From NCBI RefSeq assembly GCF_000407565.1, contig NZ_ASWI01000003.1, forward strand, positions 931,501-995,500: 64,000 bases of DNA. The letters run 5' to 3'. Source of the stretch: Enterococcus cecorum DSM 20682 = ATCC 43198. GTDB taxonomy: Bacteria > Bacillota > Bacilli > Lactobacillales > Enterococcaceae. Below are positions 1 through 12,506 of this stretch, piece by piece. A model generated the notes under the pieces. The model saw only the letters and a program-made list of their open reading frames with translations, made no database searches and was not told the DNA's origin. Positions within the stretch are counted from its first letter, which is position 1; each line of letters begins with the position of its first letter. The translations under genes were made by a program, and so were the position numbers.

Positions 1-2
1 TA

Positions 3-74
3 GTCGAAAAATTAAGTGCACAAGATGATATTATTCGTGTACGCAGTATTCAATATACGGAGGTCCCTTATTAA
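3..74 (+). CDS. C-terminal end of a probable D-3-phosphoglycerate dehydrogenase (partial)
   Basis: The first 72 bases read as an open frame of 23 codons ending in TAA. The peptide ends IRVRSIQYTEVPY, which resembles the last beta strand of the ACT domain of SerA-type dehydrogenases. Its stop overlaps the next start by one base (TAATG), so the two genes are translationally coupled. Placement beside a DUF1015 gene also fits, because serA-serC-DUF1015 clusters are common in Firmicutes. Only the tail is visible, so the assignment is an inference. Confidence 0.45.
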   Translation, partial: VEKLSAQDDIIRVRSIQYTEVPY

Positions 75-1300
75 TGGTAGATGTACAACCTTTTCGTGCA
101 ATCCGTCCTAATGAGCAATTAGCTTCTCAAGTGGCTTGTTTACCTTATGATGTGATTGATACCAATGAAGCACGTGTTGAATCTCAGGATAATCCTTATA
201 GTTATTATCATATTGATCGTAGTGAGATTGCCTTTGACGATGATTTTAATCCATATGATCCAAAGGTATATGAATTAGCCAATCAGATCTTACAACAATT
301 CTTGCAAAAAGGTTGGTTAAAAAAAGAAGATAAGCCATGTTTTTATTTGTATGAATTAACGATGGATGGTCGTAAGCAAACAGGAATTGCGGCTAGCACG
401 TCAATTGATGATTATGTCAATGATCAAATTAAAAAGCATGAATTTACCCGACCAGCCAAAGAACAAGATCGCATCAATCATATCAAAGCTTGTGATGCCA
501 ACACTTCACCAATCTTTTTAAGTTATCGTCAACCACAGGCGATGCAACATTTGGTAGAGGAATGGAAAGCCAATCATGCACCGGTATATGATTTTACCAA
601 ATATCATGGTGTTACCCATCGCTTATGGGTGGTAGATGAGGAAGCTACAGTTGCTCAAATGGTTGCCCTTTTTGCACAGGTGCCGGCTTTATACATTGCG
701 GACGGTCATCATCGGGCGGCTTCAGCAGTAAAAGTTGGCTTAGAAAAACGAGCACAAGGTCAAGCAAGTGCAGAAAGTGATTATTTCTTATCGATTATTT
801 TTCCTGAACAAGAATTAAAGATTTTAGAATATAACCGTGTGATTAATGTTACGCCGCCAGCTGATTTTCTTGAACGCTTAGCAAAAATCTTTACCATTCA
901 GCCAACGAGTGAAACGAAATCACAACAAAAAGGTGAGTTCAAGCTTTATTTTCAAAATCAGTGGTATACGTTGACTTTAGATGAAAGCTTACGACCAACG
1001 GATGCCGTAGAAGGATTGGACGTGGCAGTTTTACAAAAATATGTGATTGAGGATATTTTTGGCATTATGGATGTCCGTACCGATGCGCGGATTGATTTCG
1101 TCGGGGGAATTCGTGGTTCAGAAGAATTGGCTCGTTTAGTGGATAGTGGGGCCTTTCAAGTAGCCTTTGCGCTTTATCCGACTTCGATGCAAGATTTATT
1201 AGCTGTGGCAGATGACAACCAAATTATGCCGCCAAAATCTACATGGTTTGAGCCAAAATTATTGAGTGGTTTATTACTACACGATTTAGAAACAAGATGA
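74..1300 (+). CDS. DUF1015 family protein
   Basis: This 408-residue protein has the usual length and landmarks of DUF1015: an N-terminal segment MVDVQPFRAIRP followed by PYDVI, and the hallmark ADGHHRAASA near residue 215. The ATG overlaps the stop of the preceding serA-like gene. The molecular function of DUF1015 is not established. Its recurrent linkage with serine biosynthesis genes suggests a link to phosphoserine or serine metabolism, which is inference. A strong hairpin follows at once, so it is the last gene of its operon. Family assignment is confident, function is not. Confidence 0.85.
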   Translation: MVDVQPFRAIRPNEQLASQVACLPYDVIDTNEARVESQDNPYSYYHIDRSEIAFDDDFNPYDPKVYELANQILQQFLQKGWLKKEDKPCFYLYELTMDGRKQTGIAASTSIDDYVNDQIKKHEFTRPAKEQDRINHIKACDANTSPIFLSYRQPQAMQHLVEEWKANHAPVYDFTKYHGVTHRLWVVDEEATVAQMVALFAQVPALYIADGHHRAASAVKVGLEKRAQGQASAESDYFLSIIFPEQELKILEYNRVINVTPPADFLERLAKIFTIQPTSETKSQQKGEFKLYFQNQWYTLTLDESLRPTDAVEGLDVAVLQKYVIEDIFGIMDVRTDARIDFVGGIRGSEELARLVDSGAFQVAFALYPTSMQDLLAVADDNQIMPPKSTWFEPKLLSGLLLHDLETR

Positions 1301-1304
1301 CATC

Positions 1305-1346
1305 ATACTGCAGATAATTACGAAAAACTGTAATTATCTGCAGTAT
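1305..1346 (+). terminator. Perfect 16-bp stem-loop after the DUF1015 gene
   Basis: Arms at 1305-1320 and 1331-1346 are perfect inverted repeats around a 10-base loop, starting a few bases after the stop codon. The U-tract is weak (CTTTAT), so it may act as a terminator or as an mRNA 3' stabiliser. Confidence 0.7.
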
Positions 1347-1600
1347 CTTTATGCTGGAATCGTAAAGGATGAAGGGGGACATCTGAATAAAACGAGGGAT
1401 ATTCAAGGTTGAGTAATCTAATAGCTTTATTTTTACGCTTTACATATCATTACGGATTTTTGTAAGTATGTGTTGGAAAACGATGTAGCTTTTTTCATAT
1501 TTGTAATCAAAGAGGTTCATCGTTTAAAGCGAAAAACTATATCAGAAGTAGATCATACATTGTTTGAGTTAATGAAAGAAGAATATAAATAGATTTCATC
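1347..1600. other. Gene-free stretch with a possible eroded coding fragment
   Basis: No intact gene is seen here. On the + strand one frame stays open from about 1437 to a TAG at 1590-1592 and ends with a plausible protein tail (VIKEVHRLKRKTI, then FELMKEEYK). It has no start codon with a ribosome binding site, and the family is not recognised. It may be the 3' remnant of a lost gene or chance. Confidence 0.3.
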
Positions 1601-1601
1601 C

Positions 1602-1638
1602 AAAAAAGCATGTGCCGTTTTTTGTCACATGCTTTTTT
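1602..1638. terminator. Bidirectional terminator between DUF1015 region and mntH
   Basis: Arms 1602-1614 and 1626-1638 form a 13-bp stem flanked by an A-run on one side and a T-run on the other, so it can terminate in both directions. On the minus strand it starts at the mntH stop codon. Confidence 0.8.
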
Positions 1639-2999
1639 TAAAAAAGTTCTTGGATGGTTGAGAGGATAAGCTGAATATTTAGAACGGTTAATACCGCTGT
1701 ACTTATCCAACCTAAAATGCTGAGGATAGGTTTGTTTTTAAATTGTTTGCCCATGATTTTTTCCGAACTCGTAAAGTAAACGAGTGGAATCATCGAAACT
1801 GGTAAAGCGATACTTAGAAAGACTTGCGAATAAATCAACAATTGATCCAGCGTTCCTTCATCATCTCCAAAGAAAATAGCACAGAGTATGACTGGTAGTA
1901 CAGATAATAGTCGTGTGATTAAGCGACGAATCCATGGTGGTAATTTAATATGGATGAATCCTTCCATCACGATTTGTCCAGCTAAAGTTCCGGTAATGGT
2001 CGAGTTTTGACCGGAAGCTAGTAGTGCAACGGCGAATAGAACACTTAATACCGGACTAGCAACTTTTCCAGCAATATTTGGATCTTTTAAGGCATCATAA
2101 AGGGCAGTAAAAGTTCCTAAATCTCCTTGATGACCAAAGAATAAGGCACTTCCCAAAATCAGCAATAGACAGTTGACTAAAAAGGCGAGAGAAAGTTGTA
2201 AATTCGAATCCCAAGTCGCAAAACGGACAGCCAGTGCAATATCTTCTTTACTTTGACGATTATATTTGCGAGTTTGTGAAATCGAAGAACCTAGGTAAAG
2301 GTTATGCGGCATTACAGTAGCGCCGACAATCCCTAATGCCATGGTTAATTCTCCATGATGTAATATCCGTTTTTGAGGGATAAAGCCGCCGAAAACTTGT
2401 TGGACCGCTGGATCGGCTTGGAAGACTTCATATAAGAATACGCCTAAAATGACTAAGATTAAGGTCATCACTATGGCTTCGATTTTTCTAAAGCCTAATT
2501 TCATCAATAATAAGAGTAAAAAGACATCAAAGACAGTGAGCAAGACCCCATAGGTGAGTGGAATGCCAAACAATAGATTTAAAGCAATCGCACTTCCGAT
2601 AATCTCGGCAATATCAGTGGCCATGACCGCCAATTCAGTAATAATCCAAAGCAAGATTCCTAATTTTTTTCCGGTATATTTCCGTGTCGCCTGTGCCAAA
2701 TCCATGTGTGTGACAATGCCTAGTTTAGCCGCCATGTATTGGAGCAACATCGCAATCAAACTTGATAAAAAGACAACGGATAGTAGGAGATAGCCATATT
2801 TTGCCCCGCCGCCAATGGAAGTAATCCAGTTTCCGGGGTCCATATATCCAACTGCTACTAAAGCTCCAGGACCGGAGAAAGCTAGTAAATTACGCCAAAA
2901 GTTTTTTGTTTTAGGAATTTCAACTGTTCCATTGATTTCTTCTAAGCTTTTGGAATGTGTATGTGTAATAATTGGCGTTTTATGTGTTGTTTCATTCAT
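1638..2999 (-). CDS. mntH: Nramp-family manganese/divalent metal:proton symporter MntH
   Basis: This 453-residue membrane protein carries the Nramp signatures [16 protein letters not shown] (TM1, with the metal-binding DPGN motif) and [10 protein letters not shown] (TM6, with the conserved MPH). About eleven hydrophobic segments are visible. It should import Mn2+ with protons across the cytoplasmic membrane. The start ATG follows GAGGTG, and a palindromic TTTAGG-CCTAAA site lies just upstream, the pattern expected of MntR/DtxR-type repression by manganese. It is a single-gene unit closed by a hairpin at its stop. Confidence 0.95.
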   Translation of the reverse strand: MNETTHKTPIITHTHSKSLEEINGTVEIPKTKNFWRNLLAFSGPGALVAVGYMDPGNWITSIGGGAKYGYLLLSVVFLSSLIAMLLQYMAAKLGIVTHMDLAQATRKYTGKKLGILLWIITELAVMATDIAEIIGSAIALNLLFGIPLTYGVLLTVFDVFLLLLLMKLGFRKIEAIVMTLILVILGVFLYEVFQADPAVQQVFGGFIPQKRILHHGELTMALGIVGATVMPHNLYLGSSISQTRKYNRQSKEDIALAVRFATWDSNLQLSLAFLVNCLLLILGSALFFGHQGDLGTFTALYDALKDPNIAGKVASPVLSVLFAVALLASGQNSTITGTLAGQIVMEGFIHIKLPPWIRRLITRLLSVLPVILCAIFFGDDEGTLDQLLIYSQVFLSIALPVSMIPLVYFTSSEKIMGKQFKNKPILSILGWISTAVLTVLNIQLILSTIQELF

Positions 3000-3032
3000 G
3001 AAAGCACCTCATATTCTAGTAAAATGTTAAAA

Positions 3033-3050
3033 GTTTAGGTAAGCCTAAAA
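3033..3050 (-). promoter_or_regulatory. MntR/DtxR-type operator upstream of mntH
   Basis: TTTAGG (3034-3039) and CCTAAA (3044-3049) are exact inverted repeats separated by TAAG, about 35 bases upstream of the mntH start. This matches the general form of manganese- or iron-responsive DtxR-family operators. The binding protein itself is not in the window. Confidence 0.6.
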
Positions 3051-3245
3051 CTAATTACATGGTACACTTATTTGTAAGAAAATGCAAGTAAAATCCTTTT
3101 CTCATTTTAATCAAAAATGAAACAGATTATTTGAGAATTTTATCGTTTAAACTTATGCTAGAATGAGGAAATTAGATGGTAAGACAAAAAGGTAAATAAT
3201 CGGGATACATTCTGACATAATTATGATAAGAAAGGATTTGATAGT

Positions 3246-3482
3246 ATGCCAGTTATCATACCAAGTGAAGCTCTCTGTAATATCACTGAGTTATTCGATA
3301 TGGCTCATAAGATACAGGAACCGATTTTTATTACTAAAAATGGTTATAGTGATCTGGTGTTAATGAGCAGTGAATTATATGATAAATTTGTAAAAAACAA
3401 CCGAATCGACCAGGCAATCTACGAATCTGAGAAAGAAATGGAATCAGACGGTGTTTCTATCGGTCTTGATGAAGCTTTTTGA
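3246..3482 (+). CDS. Phd/YefM-type antitoxin, apparently orphan
   Basis: This 78-residue protein begins MPVIIPSEALCNITELFDMA and continues EPIFITKNGYSDLVLMS, the beta-strand/helix pattern of Phd/YefM antitoxins. The C-terminal tail is acidic (EKEMESDG), as expected for a toxin-neutralising segment. No RelE/ParE/Doc-like toxin follows: the stop is 30 bases before a strong terminator. It is therefore either a solitary antitoxin or the remains of a pair. The start follows AAAGGA. Family assignment is from motif recognition only. Confidence 0.75.
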   Translation: MPVIIPSEALCNITELFDMAHKIQEPIFITKNGYSDLVLMSSELYDKFVKNNRIDQAIYESEKEMESDGVSIGLDEAF

Positions 3483-3511
3483 GACCCTGAAAAAATAAGT
3501 GAATGAAACGT

Positions 3512-3558
3512 AAAATCGGAGTCATCTTCAGTGTATGAAAGATGACTCCGATTTTTTT
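3512..3558. terminator. Bidirectional 17-bp terminator between antitoxin and malG
   Basis: Perfect 17-bp arms at 3512-3528 and 3539-3555 end in a T-run on the + strand and an A-run at the other side. It separates the antitoxin gene from the convergent maltodextrin operon. Confidence 0.85.
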
Positions 3559-3592
3559 GATAAGCGAGACTAGTAGATAAGCCTCAAGATTT

Positions 3593-4444
3593 TTATCCTT
3601 TGACTGAACCTGCTGTGATACCTTCCACATAGAATTTTTGCATATAGATGAATAGGATGGTAATTGGAATGGCAATCATCACACATCCAGCGGTAAAGGA
3701 CATGAATAACGAATTGGCAGTTGTCTTGGTCATCATTGAGTAAAGACCAATTGCAACGGTATAGTTTTCAACTTTATCGCCCATGATGACTTTGGCAAAG
3801 ATGAAGTCCATCCAAGGTCCCATGAAAGCCATCAAGGAAGTATAAACGATAATTGGTTTAGATAATGGCAAAGTAATTTGAGTAAAGATTTGCCATTTGT
3901 TTGCGCCGTCAATCATAGCCGATTCATCCAAAGTCATTGGAATGGTATCAAAGAAGCCTTTCGCAATGTAAAAGCCAAGTGCGGCACCGGATGAGTAGAC
4001 GATGACTAGGGCTACTAAGCTTTCTGTTAAGTTCATGGCTTTTAAGATGTAGTAGATAGCAATCATACTCATAAAGCCAGGGAACATGTTTAATACTAAA
4101 GCAACTTTTAAGAATGGTTTACGCATTTTGAAACGTAATCTTGATAATGAATAAGCCATCGCAATCGTAATAAATGTTGATAATAAACAACTAAAGATAG
4201 CAACGATTAAAGTGTTCATAAACCAACGAACGAATGGATAAGTACCATTTGGATTGGTCAATAGTTTGGCATAATTATCAAGCGTGAATTGTTTTGGAAT
4301 GATGTAAGGGACGAATGCGCCACCTTCAGCACGAAAACTTGTTAAGACAATCCAGATTATTGGAAAGACCCAGATACAGGCCAAAATAGCAAGGATGACA
4401 TAGACTAAAGTTAGATTTAATTTGCGTTTTGCACGATAATTCAT
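3593..4444 (-). CDS. malG: Maltodextrin ABC transporter permease, MalG type
   Basis: This 283-residue inner permease has six hydrophobic segments. The cytoplasmic EAA-loop reads DESAMIDGANKWQIFTQITLP, the typical MalG/MdxG site that docks on the ATPase. It is the last gene of the malE-malF-malG operon, five bases after malF, and has a good AAGGAGG site. No ATPase gene is present, so the importer presumably uses a shared MsmK/MalK-type ATPase encoded elsewhere. Family is certain. The maltodextrin specificity rests on the adjacent divergent GH13 hydrolases. Confidence 0.9.
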   Translation of the reverse strand: MNYRAKRKLNLTLVYVILAILACIWVFPIIWIVLTSFRAEGGAFVPYIIPKQFTLDNYAKLLTNPNGTYPFVRWFMNTLIVAIFSCLLSTFITIAMAYSLSRLRFKMRKPFLKVALVLNMFPGFMSMIAIYYILKAMNLTESLVALVIVYSSGAALGFYIAKGFFDTIPMTLDESAMIDGANKWQIFTQITLPLSKPIIVYTSLMAFMGPWMDFIFAKVIMGDKVENYTVAIGLYSMMTKTTANSLFMSFTAGCVMIAIPITILFIYMQKFYVEGITAGSVKG

Positions 4445-4449
4445 ATTGT

Positions 4450-5802
4450 TTAGCCCTCCTTAAATGAATTTGTTCTAGTGTAGGCTGCTAAACTAAAGAC
4501 AGCTGAAAGAATAAAGATTAAAATACCGATAACCGAAGCTAAGTTATAGTCCATTGTATCCACGGTTAATTTATATAACCAGGTAACGAGCAAGTCTGTA
4601 CTACCGGCACCATAGAAATCTGAGTTAGATGGGCCACCACCAGTTAATAGGTAGATGACGTTGAAGTTATTGATATTGCCGACTAATTGTTGAATCAATG
4701 AAGGCATCATAACAAATAAAATTTGTGGGAATGTGATGCTTCTAAAGATTTGGAAACTATTTGCACCATCAATGCGAGCCGCTTCGATTTGGTCAGTTGG
4801 TAAGTTTTGTAAAATACCAGTAGTGATAATCATTGTTACCGGAATCCCAATCCACATATTGACAAAGATAATTGAGAATTTTGCCCAAGTTGGATCAGTT
4901 AAGAAAGGTAAGGCTGATTTGATAATCCCTAAATTCATCAAAGTTGAGTTGATTGGACCCGCATCGTTTAAAAGGTTACGCATAATCAATAAGGAAACGA
5001 ATTGAGGGACGGCCATCGTTAAGACGAATAGGGTACGCCAAAATTTCTTTCCTTTGATGCCTTTAGTGTTGATTAATAAGGCAAGGATCACGCCAAAGAT
5101 GAAACAAGTGACAGTTGCCATAACCGCCCAAATCAAGGTCCATACTAATACTGGGAAGAAAGTAGAAGCCATATCCCCAGTAATGACATTACCGAAGTTT
5201 TTGAATGCCACCCAAGTAAAGAGTTGTTTTGGTGGGAGATGATTGTGATCATAGTTCGTAAACGCAATCGAAATCATGTATAACAACGGTAAAATGGTAA
5301 ATAATAGCACACCAAGTAAAGGAATGGTCATCAAAGTTGCGTGGAAGCGTTCGTTGAGTAAAGATCTTAAATCATCACGAGTGGTAGGAATAGGTTTGTT
5401 CTCTTGTTTTAATTCATAAAGTTTGCGTGCGCTCTTTAAGTTGACGATGTAAAGATAAATCATCATCGCACAAGTTAAGATGGCTGCGATACCGAATAGC
5501 AAGATTAACATGGAGTTGTCGCCTTTTTGTAAGACTTCAATACCTAAATCTTCATTATAAACTAATCCTTGTTTTTTCGTACCAAGTGTTTGTAACATTG
5601 CTAGAGCGGTCACTCCATTACGAATTAACCAAAAGAAGAAAAGAATTTCTGAACCTAAAAAGAGTAAGCCTTTTGGAATTTGCTTGTTACATAAATTAGC
5701 CGTTCCCATAAATAGAAAAGATAGTTTAGTTGGTAAATCGCCCTGTTTAAATAGTTCTCTAAAAGTCATTTTTTTAGGGTGAGAAAGCATTTTTTGAGAC
5801 AT
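4450..5802 (-). CDS. malF: Maltodextrin ABC transporter permease, MalF type
   Basis: This is a permease of about 450 residues with an N-terminal extension carrying two extra hydrophobic segments (residues ~45-75 and ~100-125), as in Firmicute MalF/MdxF. The permease domain follows with the EAA loop EAARIDGANSFQIF. I chose ATG 5802 over GTG 5811 because AAAAGG lies about 10 bases before 5802 but abuts the GTG. It forms the membrane channel with MalG and receives maltodextrins from the MalE-type lipoprotein encoded upstream. Confidence 0.9.
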   Translation of the reverse strand: MSQKMLSHPKKMTFRELFKQGDLPTKLSFLFMGTANLCNKQIPKGLLFLGSEILFFFWLIRNGVTALAMLQTLGTKKQGLVYNEDLGIEVLQKGDNSMLILLFGIAAILTCAMMIYLYIVNLKSARKLYELKQENKPIPTTRDDLRSLLNERFHATLMTIPLLGVLLFTILPLLYMISIAFTNYDHNHLPPKQLFTWVAFKNFGNVITGDMASTFFPVLVWTLIWAVMATVTCFIFGVILALLINTKGIKGKKFWRTLFVLTMAVPQFVSLLIMRNLLNDAGPINSTLMNLGIIKSALPFLTDPTWAKFSIIFVNMWIGIPVTMIITTGILQNLPTDQIEAARIDGANSFQIFRSITFPQILFVMMPSLIQQLVGNINNFNVIYLLTGGGPSNSDFYGAGSTDLLVTWLYKLTVDTMDYNLASVIGILIFILSAVFSLAAYTRTNSFKEG

Positions 5803-5833
5803 AAGATTCACGCCTTTTCATAAGATATAATGA

Positions 5834-5868
5834 AATGTTATCTGCAGGAAATCCCCGCAGATAACATT
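5834..5868 (-). other. Intercistronic stem-loop between malE and malF
   Basis: Twelve-base perfect arms (5834-5845 and 5857-5868) form a hairpin in the 77-base gap. There is no U-tract on the minus strand, so it is more likely an mRNA 3' protector or processing site that raises malE over malF/malG than a full terminator. The role is inference. Confidence 0.6.
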
Positions 5869-5879
5869 AGTAAGTTCAA

Positions 5880-7136
5880 TTATTTTGCTTCTTTAGAGAT
5901 ATCTTCAACGAATTTATCTAATTTAGCTTGATATTGGTCACTAGCAATTTTACCTTTGTAAGTATCGTTAATTAAAGCATCCATTGCTGGCCAGAATGAT
6001 ACCATTTCAGGTAATTTAGGCATAACAACTGAGTGAGCTTCATCAGACATTGCTAAGACAGCTTTTGCGACATCATCACTTTGAACTGCTTCAGATTCTT
6101 GAGCCGCTTTGTTTGATGGGATGATACCATGGTTCTTGAATAATTCTTCTTGTGCTTTTTCACCACTGATGTAGTTTGCTAAAGCCATCGCAGCTAGTGG
6201 ATGTTTTGTTTGTTGGTTAACCGCGAATAATTTCACACCTAAGAAAGCTTTCATAGGAACTTCGCCATTACCAAAGTCAACTGTTGGATAAGCTGCAACG
6301 CCCATCTTGTCACCTAAACCTTTTTTCACATCGTTTTTAGACCATGGACCTGAAAGGAAGGCACTTGTTTCACCTGAAGAAAGTTTTGCAATCGCTGTTT
6401 CGCTTGATTGAACAACCCCTGGATTTGATTTTTGTTTAGCAATCCAGTCAAGAACTTGTACACCTTTTTCATTGTTGAAGTTAGTACCTTTTAGATCTTC
6501 ACCGTTTTTACCAAATAATACATCGCCATTACTCATAAATAATGGGGCGAAGATGTAGTTTGCACCATTTTCAGCAAAGTTGGTACCTAATTTACCTTTT
6601 GTTGTGATTCCTGTCCAAGTTTTCACATCTTCTTCAGATAAAACAGATTTATTGTAGTAAAGGACTTGAGTTTCTACTCCATATGGGTAAGCGTATAATT
6701 CGCCTTTCCAAGTTGCCCCTTCAATAGCAGAATCAATATTGTTTTTCTTCACTTCATCTGCGAATTTTGTATTCTTATATAATAGACCTGCTTCAGCCAT
6801 TTGTCCGACTTGGTCATGTGGTAACATAAAGACATCGGCTGCTTTTTCAGGATCTTTAGAAACATCTTTTTTCGCATCAGCAGAAGAACCGACTTTGACA
6901 TCCACTTTAACATCAGGATATTCTTTTTCAAAGTCTTTAACGATTTTGTTGAAAGTGGCTTTTTGTTCGGTATCAATCCATAATTTAATGTGACCTTCTA
7001 CTTTAGAACTTGAAGCTTTGCCACCATTGTCTGTAGCGCTTTCATTCTTGCTTGAGTTTCCGCATCCGGCAAGTAGTAATACGCTGGCTCCTAAGGCTAC
7101 TGTCCCTAGAGCAAATTTTTTGAAGTTAGTTTTCAT
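5880..7136 (-). CDS. malE: Maltodextrin-binding lipoprotein of the ABC importer, MalE type
   Basis: This 418-residue family-1 solute-binding protein has a lipoprotein signal peptide with lipobox LLAGC (mature Cys near residue 25) and a Ser/Asn-rich linker. The body contains typical maltose-binding elements, such as HIKLWIDTEQK, FMLPHDQVGQMAEAGLL, and a YPYGVETQ loop. I place the start at ATG 7136 because GGAGGT lies 7 bases upstream; an ATG 15 bases further upstream overlaps that site. It captures maltodextrins outside the membrane for MalF/MalG. It is first in its operon, behind a promoter with an embedded operator. Confidence 0.92.
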   Translation of the reverse strand: MKTNFKKFALGTVALGASVLLLAGCGNSSKNESATDNGGKASSSKVEGHIKLWIDTEQKATFNKIVKDFEKEYPDVKVDVKVGSSADAKKDVSKDPEKAADVFMLPHDQVGQMAEAGLLYKNTKFADEVKKNNIDSAIEGATWKGELYAYPYGVETQVLYYNKSVLSEEDVKTWTGITTKGKLGTNFAENGANYIFAPLFMSNGDVLFGKNGEDLKGTNFNNEKGVQVLDWIAKQKSNPGVVQSSETAIAKLSSGETSAFLSGPWSKNDVKKGLGDKMGVAAYPTVDFGNGEVPMKAFLGVKLFAVNQQTKHPLAAMALANYISGEKAQEELFKNHGIIPSNKAAQESEAVQSDDVAKAVLAMSDEAHSVVMPKLPEMVSFWPAMDALINDTYKGKIASDQYQAKLDKFVEDISKEAK

Positions 7137-7178
7137 TCTCAAGACCTCCATTTATTTGAGAAAAATAATTACATGTTT

Positions 7179-7207
7179 ATTATGCAATCGTTTGCGTCTT
7201 TTGTCAA
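7179..7207 (-). promoter_or_regulatory. malEFG promoter with LacI/MalR-type operator in the spacer
   Basis: Reading leftward: TTGACA (7202-7207), 17 bases, CATAAT (7179-7184). The spacer contains GCAATCGTTTGC (7184-7195), which matches the LacI-family palindrome GCAAnCGnTTGC used by MalR and CcpA. A bound repressor would block RNA polymerase directly. Confidence 0.7.
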
Positions 7208-7355
7208 ATGTTTTTTTCGTAATTTTTTTAAAATATGAAAAAGATAAGGGGGTTTTATAAACATAAATTTTAAATACAAATGTTTAAAAAAAAAGGTAAA
7301 TGCTTGGTTTTAAAAGGATTTCTGACTGATTAACAAAACAAATTTGCGATAAAGT

Positions 7356-7405
7356 GCAACCGATTGCTGTTTTTTGCTTGATTGCGTTTTCGGTTTATGT
7401 AATAA
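7356..7405 (+). promoter_or_regulatory. Promoter and operator for the GH13 hydrolase operon
   Basis: GCAACCGATTGC at 7356-7367 again matches GCAAnCGnTTGC. It sits just before a promoter with TTGATT (7378-7383), 16 bases, and TAATAA (7400-7405). Together with the site at 7184-7195 this gives one operator per divergent promoter, consistent with joint maltose induction or catabolite control. Confidence 0.65.
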
Positions 7406-7448
7406 TAGGGGCGAATCAAATATTTAAATAAAAGGAGAGATTGTATTT

Positions 7449-10843
<3,395 letters not shown>

Positions 10844-10844
10844 T

Positions 10845-12464
10845 ATGGAAAGAAAATGGTGGGAAACTGCGATAGGTTATCAAATCTATCCGCGTAGTTT
10901 TTATGATAGTAATAATGATGGTATTGGTGATTTGCAAGGAATCATCGCAAAATTGCCTTATATTAAAGATTTAGGAGTCGATTTCATCTGGATTAATCCA
11001 ATTTATGCTTCTCCTAATGTGGATAATGGCTATGATATTTCCGATTATCAAGCCATTCATCCTGATTTTGGCACGATGGAGGATTTTAAGGAATTATTGA
11101 CAAAAGCACATGATTTAGGCTTGAAGATTGTGATGGATCTGGTCGTTAATCATACGAGTGATCAGCATCCATGGTTTCAAGAAGCGCTAAAAGGCAAGGA
11201 CAACCCTTATCGTGATTATTACTTATGGGCAGATGCAACACCGGATCGAATGCCGAATGACTGGCAAAGTTTCTTTGGTGGCTCAACGTGGCAATATGAT
11301 GAAAAATCAAAACAAGCCTATTTCCACATTTTTGCGCCTGAACAACCTGATTTAAATTGGAAAAATCCTAAGGTCCGTGAAGAAATTTATCAAATGATTC
11401 GCTGGTGGCTAGATTTAGGCATTGATGGCTTCCGTTTAGATGCGATTAGTCATATCCAAAAAGAGCCATGGGACTTCAAAATTACCGATAATCCATGGGC
11501 GCCGTTTATGAATGTGGCGGGAATTGATGAGTATATGCAAGATTTGAAGGGAATTTTTGACGAATATCCGATTGTAACGATAGGTGAAGCAAGTGGTGTG
11601 ACGAGTAAAAAAGCGGTGAAATGGACCAATCGAGAAGGCTATCTAGATATGATTTTTGAATTAGAACATCAAGTCAGAGAAGGCCAACCTGGTCATGAGC
11701 GTATCAATGTGCTCGGATGGAAGAAAGTTGTCAGTCGTTGGCAAAAAGATTTGAATGCGAATGGTTGGAATGCACTCTATGTCGAAAATCATGATAATCC
11801 TCGCATCAATTCGATTTTGGGTAACGAAAGCGAACAGTCGGCCAAAGCAATCGCAACGGCTTTTCTATTTATGAAAGGGACACCGTTTATCTATCAAGGA
11901 CAGGAAATCGGTATGACGAATTTCCCATTTACATCAGTAGAACAATTAGATGCTAAAGATAGTTATAGCCATTATCAAGAATTGTTGAAACAAGGTGTAG
12001 AACCATCTGAAGCATTACAACAAATTTGTCATTGGACCAGAGATCATTCCCGGACACCGATGCAATGGCAAGATAGTGATGAAGCTGGGTTTAGCCAAGC
12101 ACAACCTTGGTTAGCGGTCAATCCAAACTATCAGGAAATCAATGTAGCTGAGCAAGAAGAACGTCCAGATTCCTTGTTAAACTTTTATAAACAAGCGATT
12201 CAGTTGCGCAAAACACCGCTATTTGTCGATGGTAATTATGAGTTGCACTTAGCGGGTCATCCACAAGTCATTGCTTATACACGAAATACGGCTGAGCAAA
12301 GTGCTTTGGTTTTAGTGAATTTAAGTGATCAAGAAGTTGTGGTAGATTTGCCAAACCGTGTGGTACAACCAATGGCGAAAGTTATGCTTGCAAATGTCAC
12401 GGAGCCTAAACTGCAAAAACGCATGACACTTGCGCCATTTGCAGCGATGATTTTTGAATATTAA
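10845..12464 (+). CDS. GH13 alpha-glucosidase, predicted maltose/alpha-1,4 type
   Basis: This is a 539-residue paralogue of the preceding gene, starting one base after it behind GGAGG. Catalytic residues are D199 in FRLDAISHI, E248 in IGEASG and D317 in VENHDNPR. Ala200 follows the nucleophile, the signature of alpha-1,4-glucosidases (maltase-like), in contrast to Val in its neighbour. It should release glucose from maltose and short maltodextrins in the cytoplasm. It ends the operon and is followed by a hairpin. Confidence 0.9.
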   Translation: MERKWWETAIGYQIYPRSFYDSNNDGIGDLQGIIAKLPYIKDLGVDFIWINPIYASPNVDNGYDISDYQAIHPDFGTMEDFKELLTKAHDLGLKIVMDLVVNHTSDQHPWFQEALKGKDNPYRDYYLWADATPDRMPNDWQSFFGGSTWQYDEKSKQAYFHIFAPEQPDLNWKNPKVREEIYQMIRWWLDLGIDGFRLDAISHIQKEPWDFKITDNPWAPFMNVAGIDEYMQDLKGIFDEYPIVTIGEASGVTSKKAVKWTNREGYLDMIFELEHQVREGQPGHERINVLGWKKVVSRWQKDLNANGWNALYVENHDNPRINSILGNESEQSAKAIATAFLFMKGTPFIYQGQEIGMTNFPFTSVEQLDAKDSYSHYQELLKQGVEPSEALQQICHWTRDHSRTPMQWQDSDEAGFSQAQPWLAVNPNYQEINVAEQEERPDSLLNFYKQAIQLRKTPLFVDGNYELHLAGHPQVIAYTRNTAEQSALVLVNLSDQEVVVDLPNRVVQPMAKVMLANVTEPKLQKRMTLAPFAAMIFEY

Positions 12465-12471
12465 AAAAAAG

Positions 12472-12497
12472 CCCAGTCAGCAATCTTGCTGACTGGG
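12472..12497. terminator. Bidirectional terminator between the hydrolase operon and luxS
   Basis: Arms 12472-12483 and 12486-12497 are perfect inverted repeats (CCCAGTCAGCAA and its complement), with A and T runs flanking. It serves convergent genes on both strands. Confidence 0.8.
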
Positions 12498-12506
12498 AAA
12501 TTTTGA

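Noticed and set aside
3593-7136. Missing ATPase of the maltodextrin importer as a deletion
   Set aside because: Firmicute mal/msm importers commonly share an MsmK-type ATPase encoded elsewhere, so its absence here is not evidence of damage.
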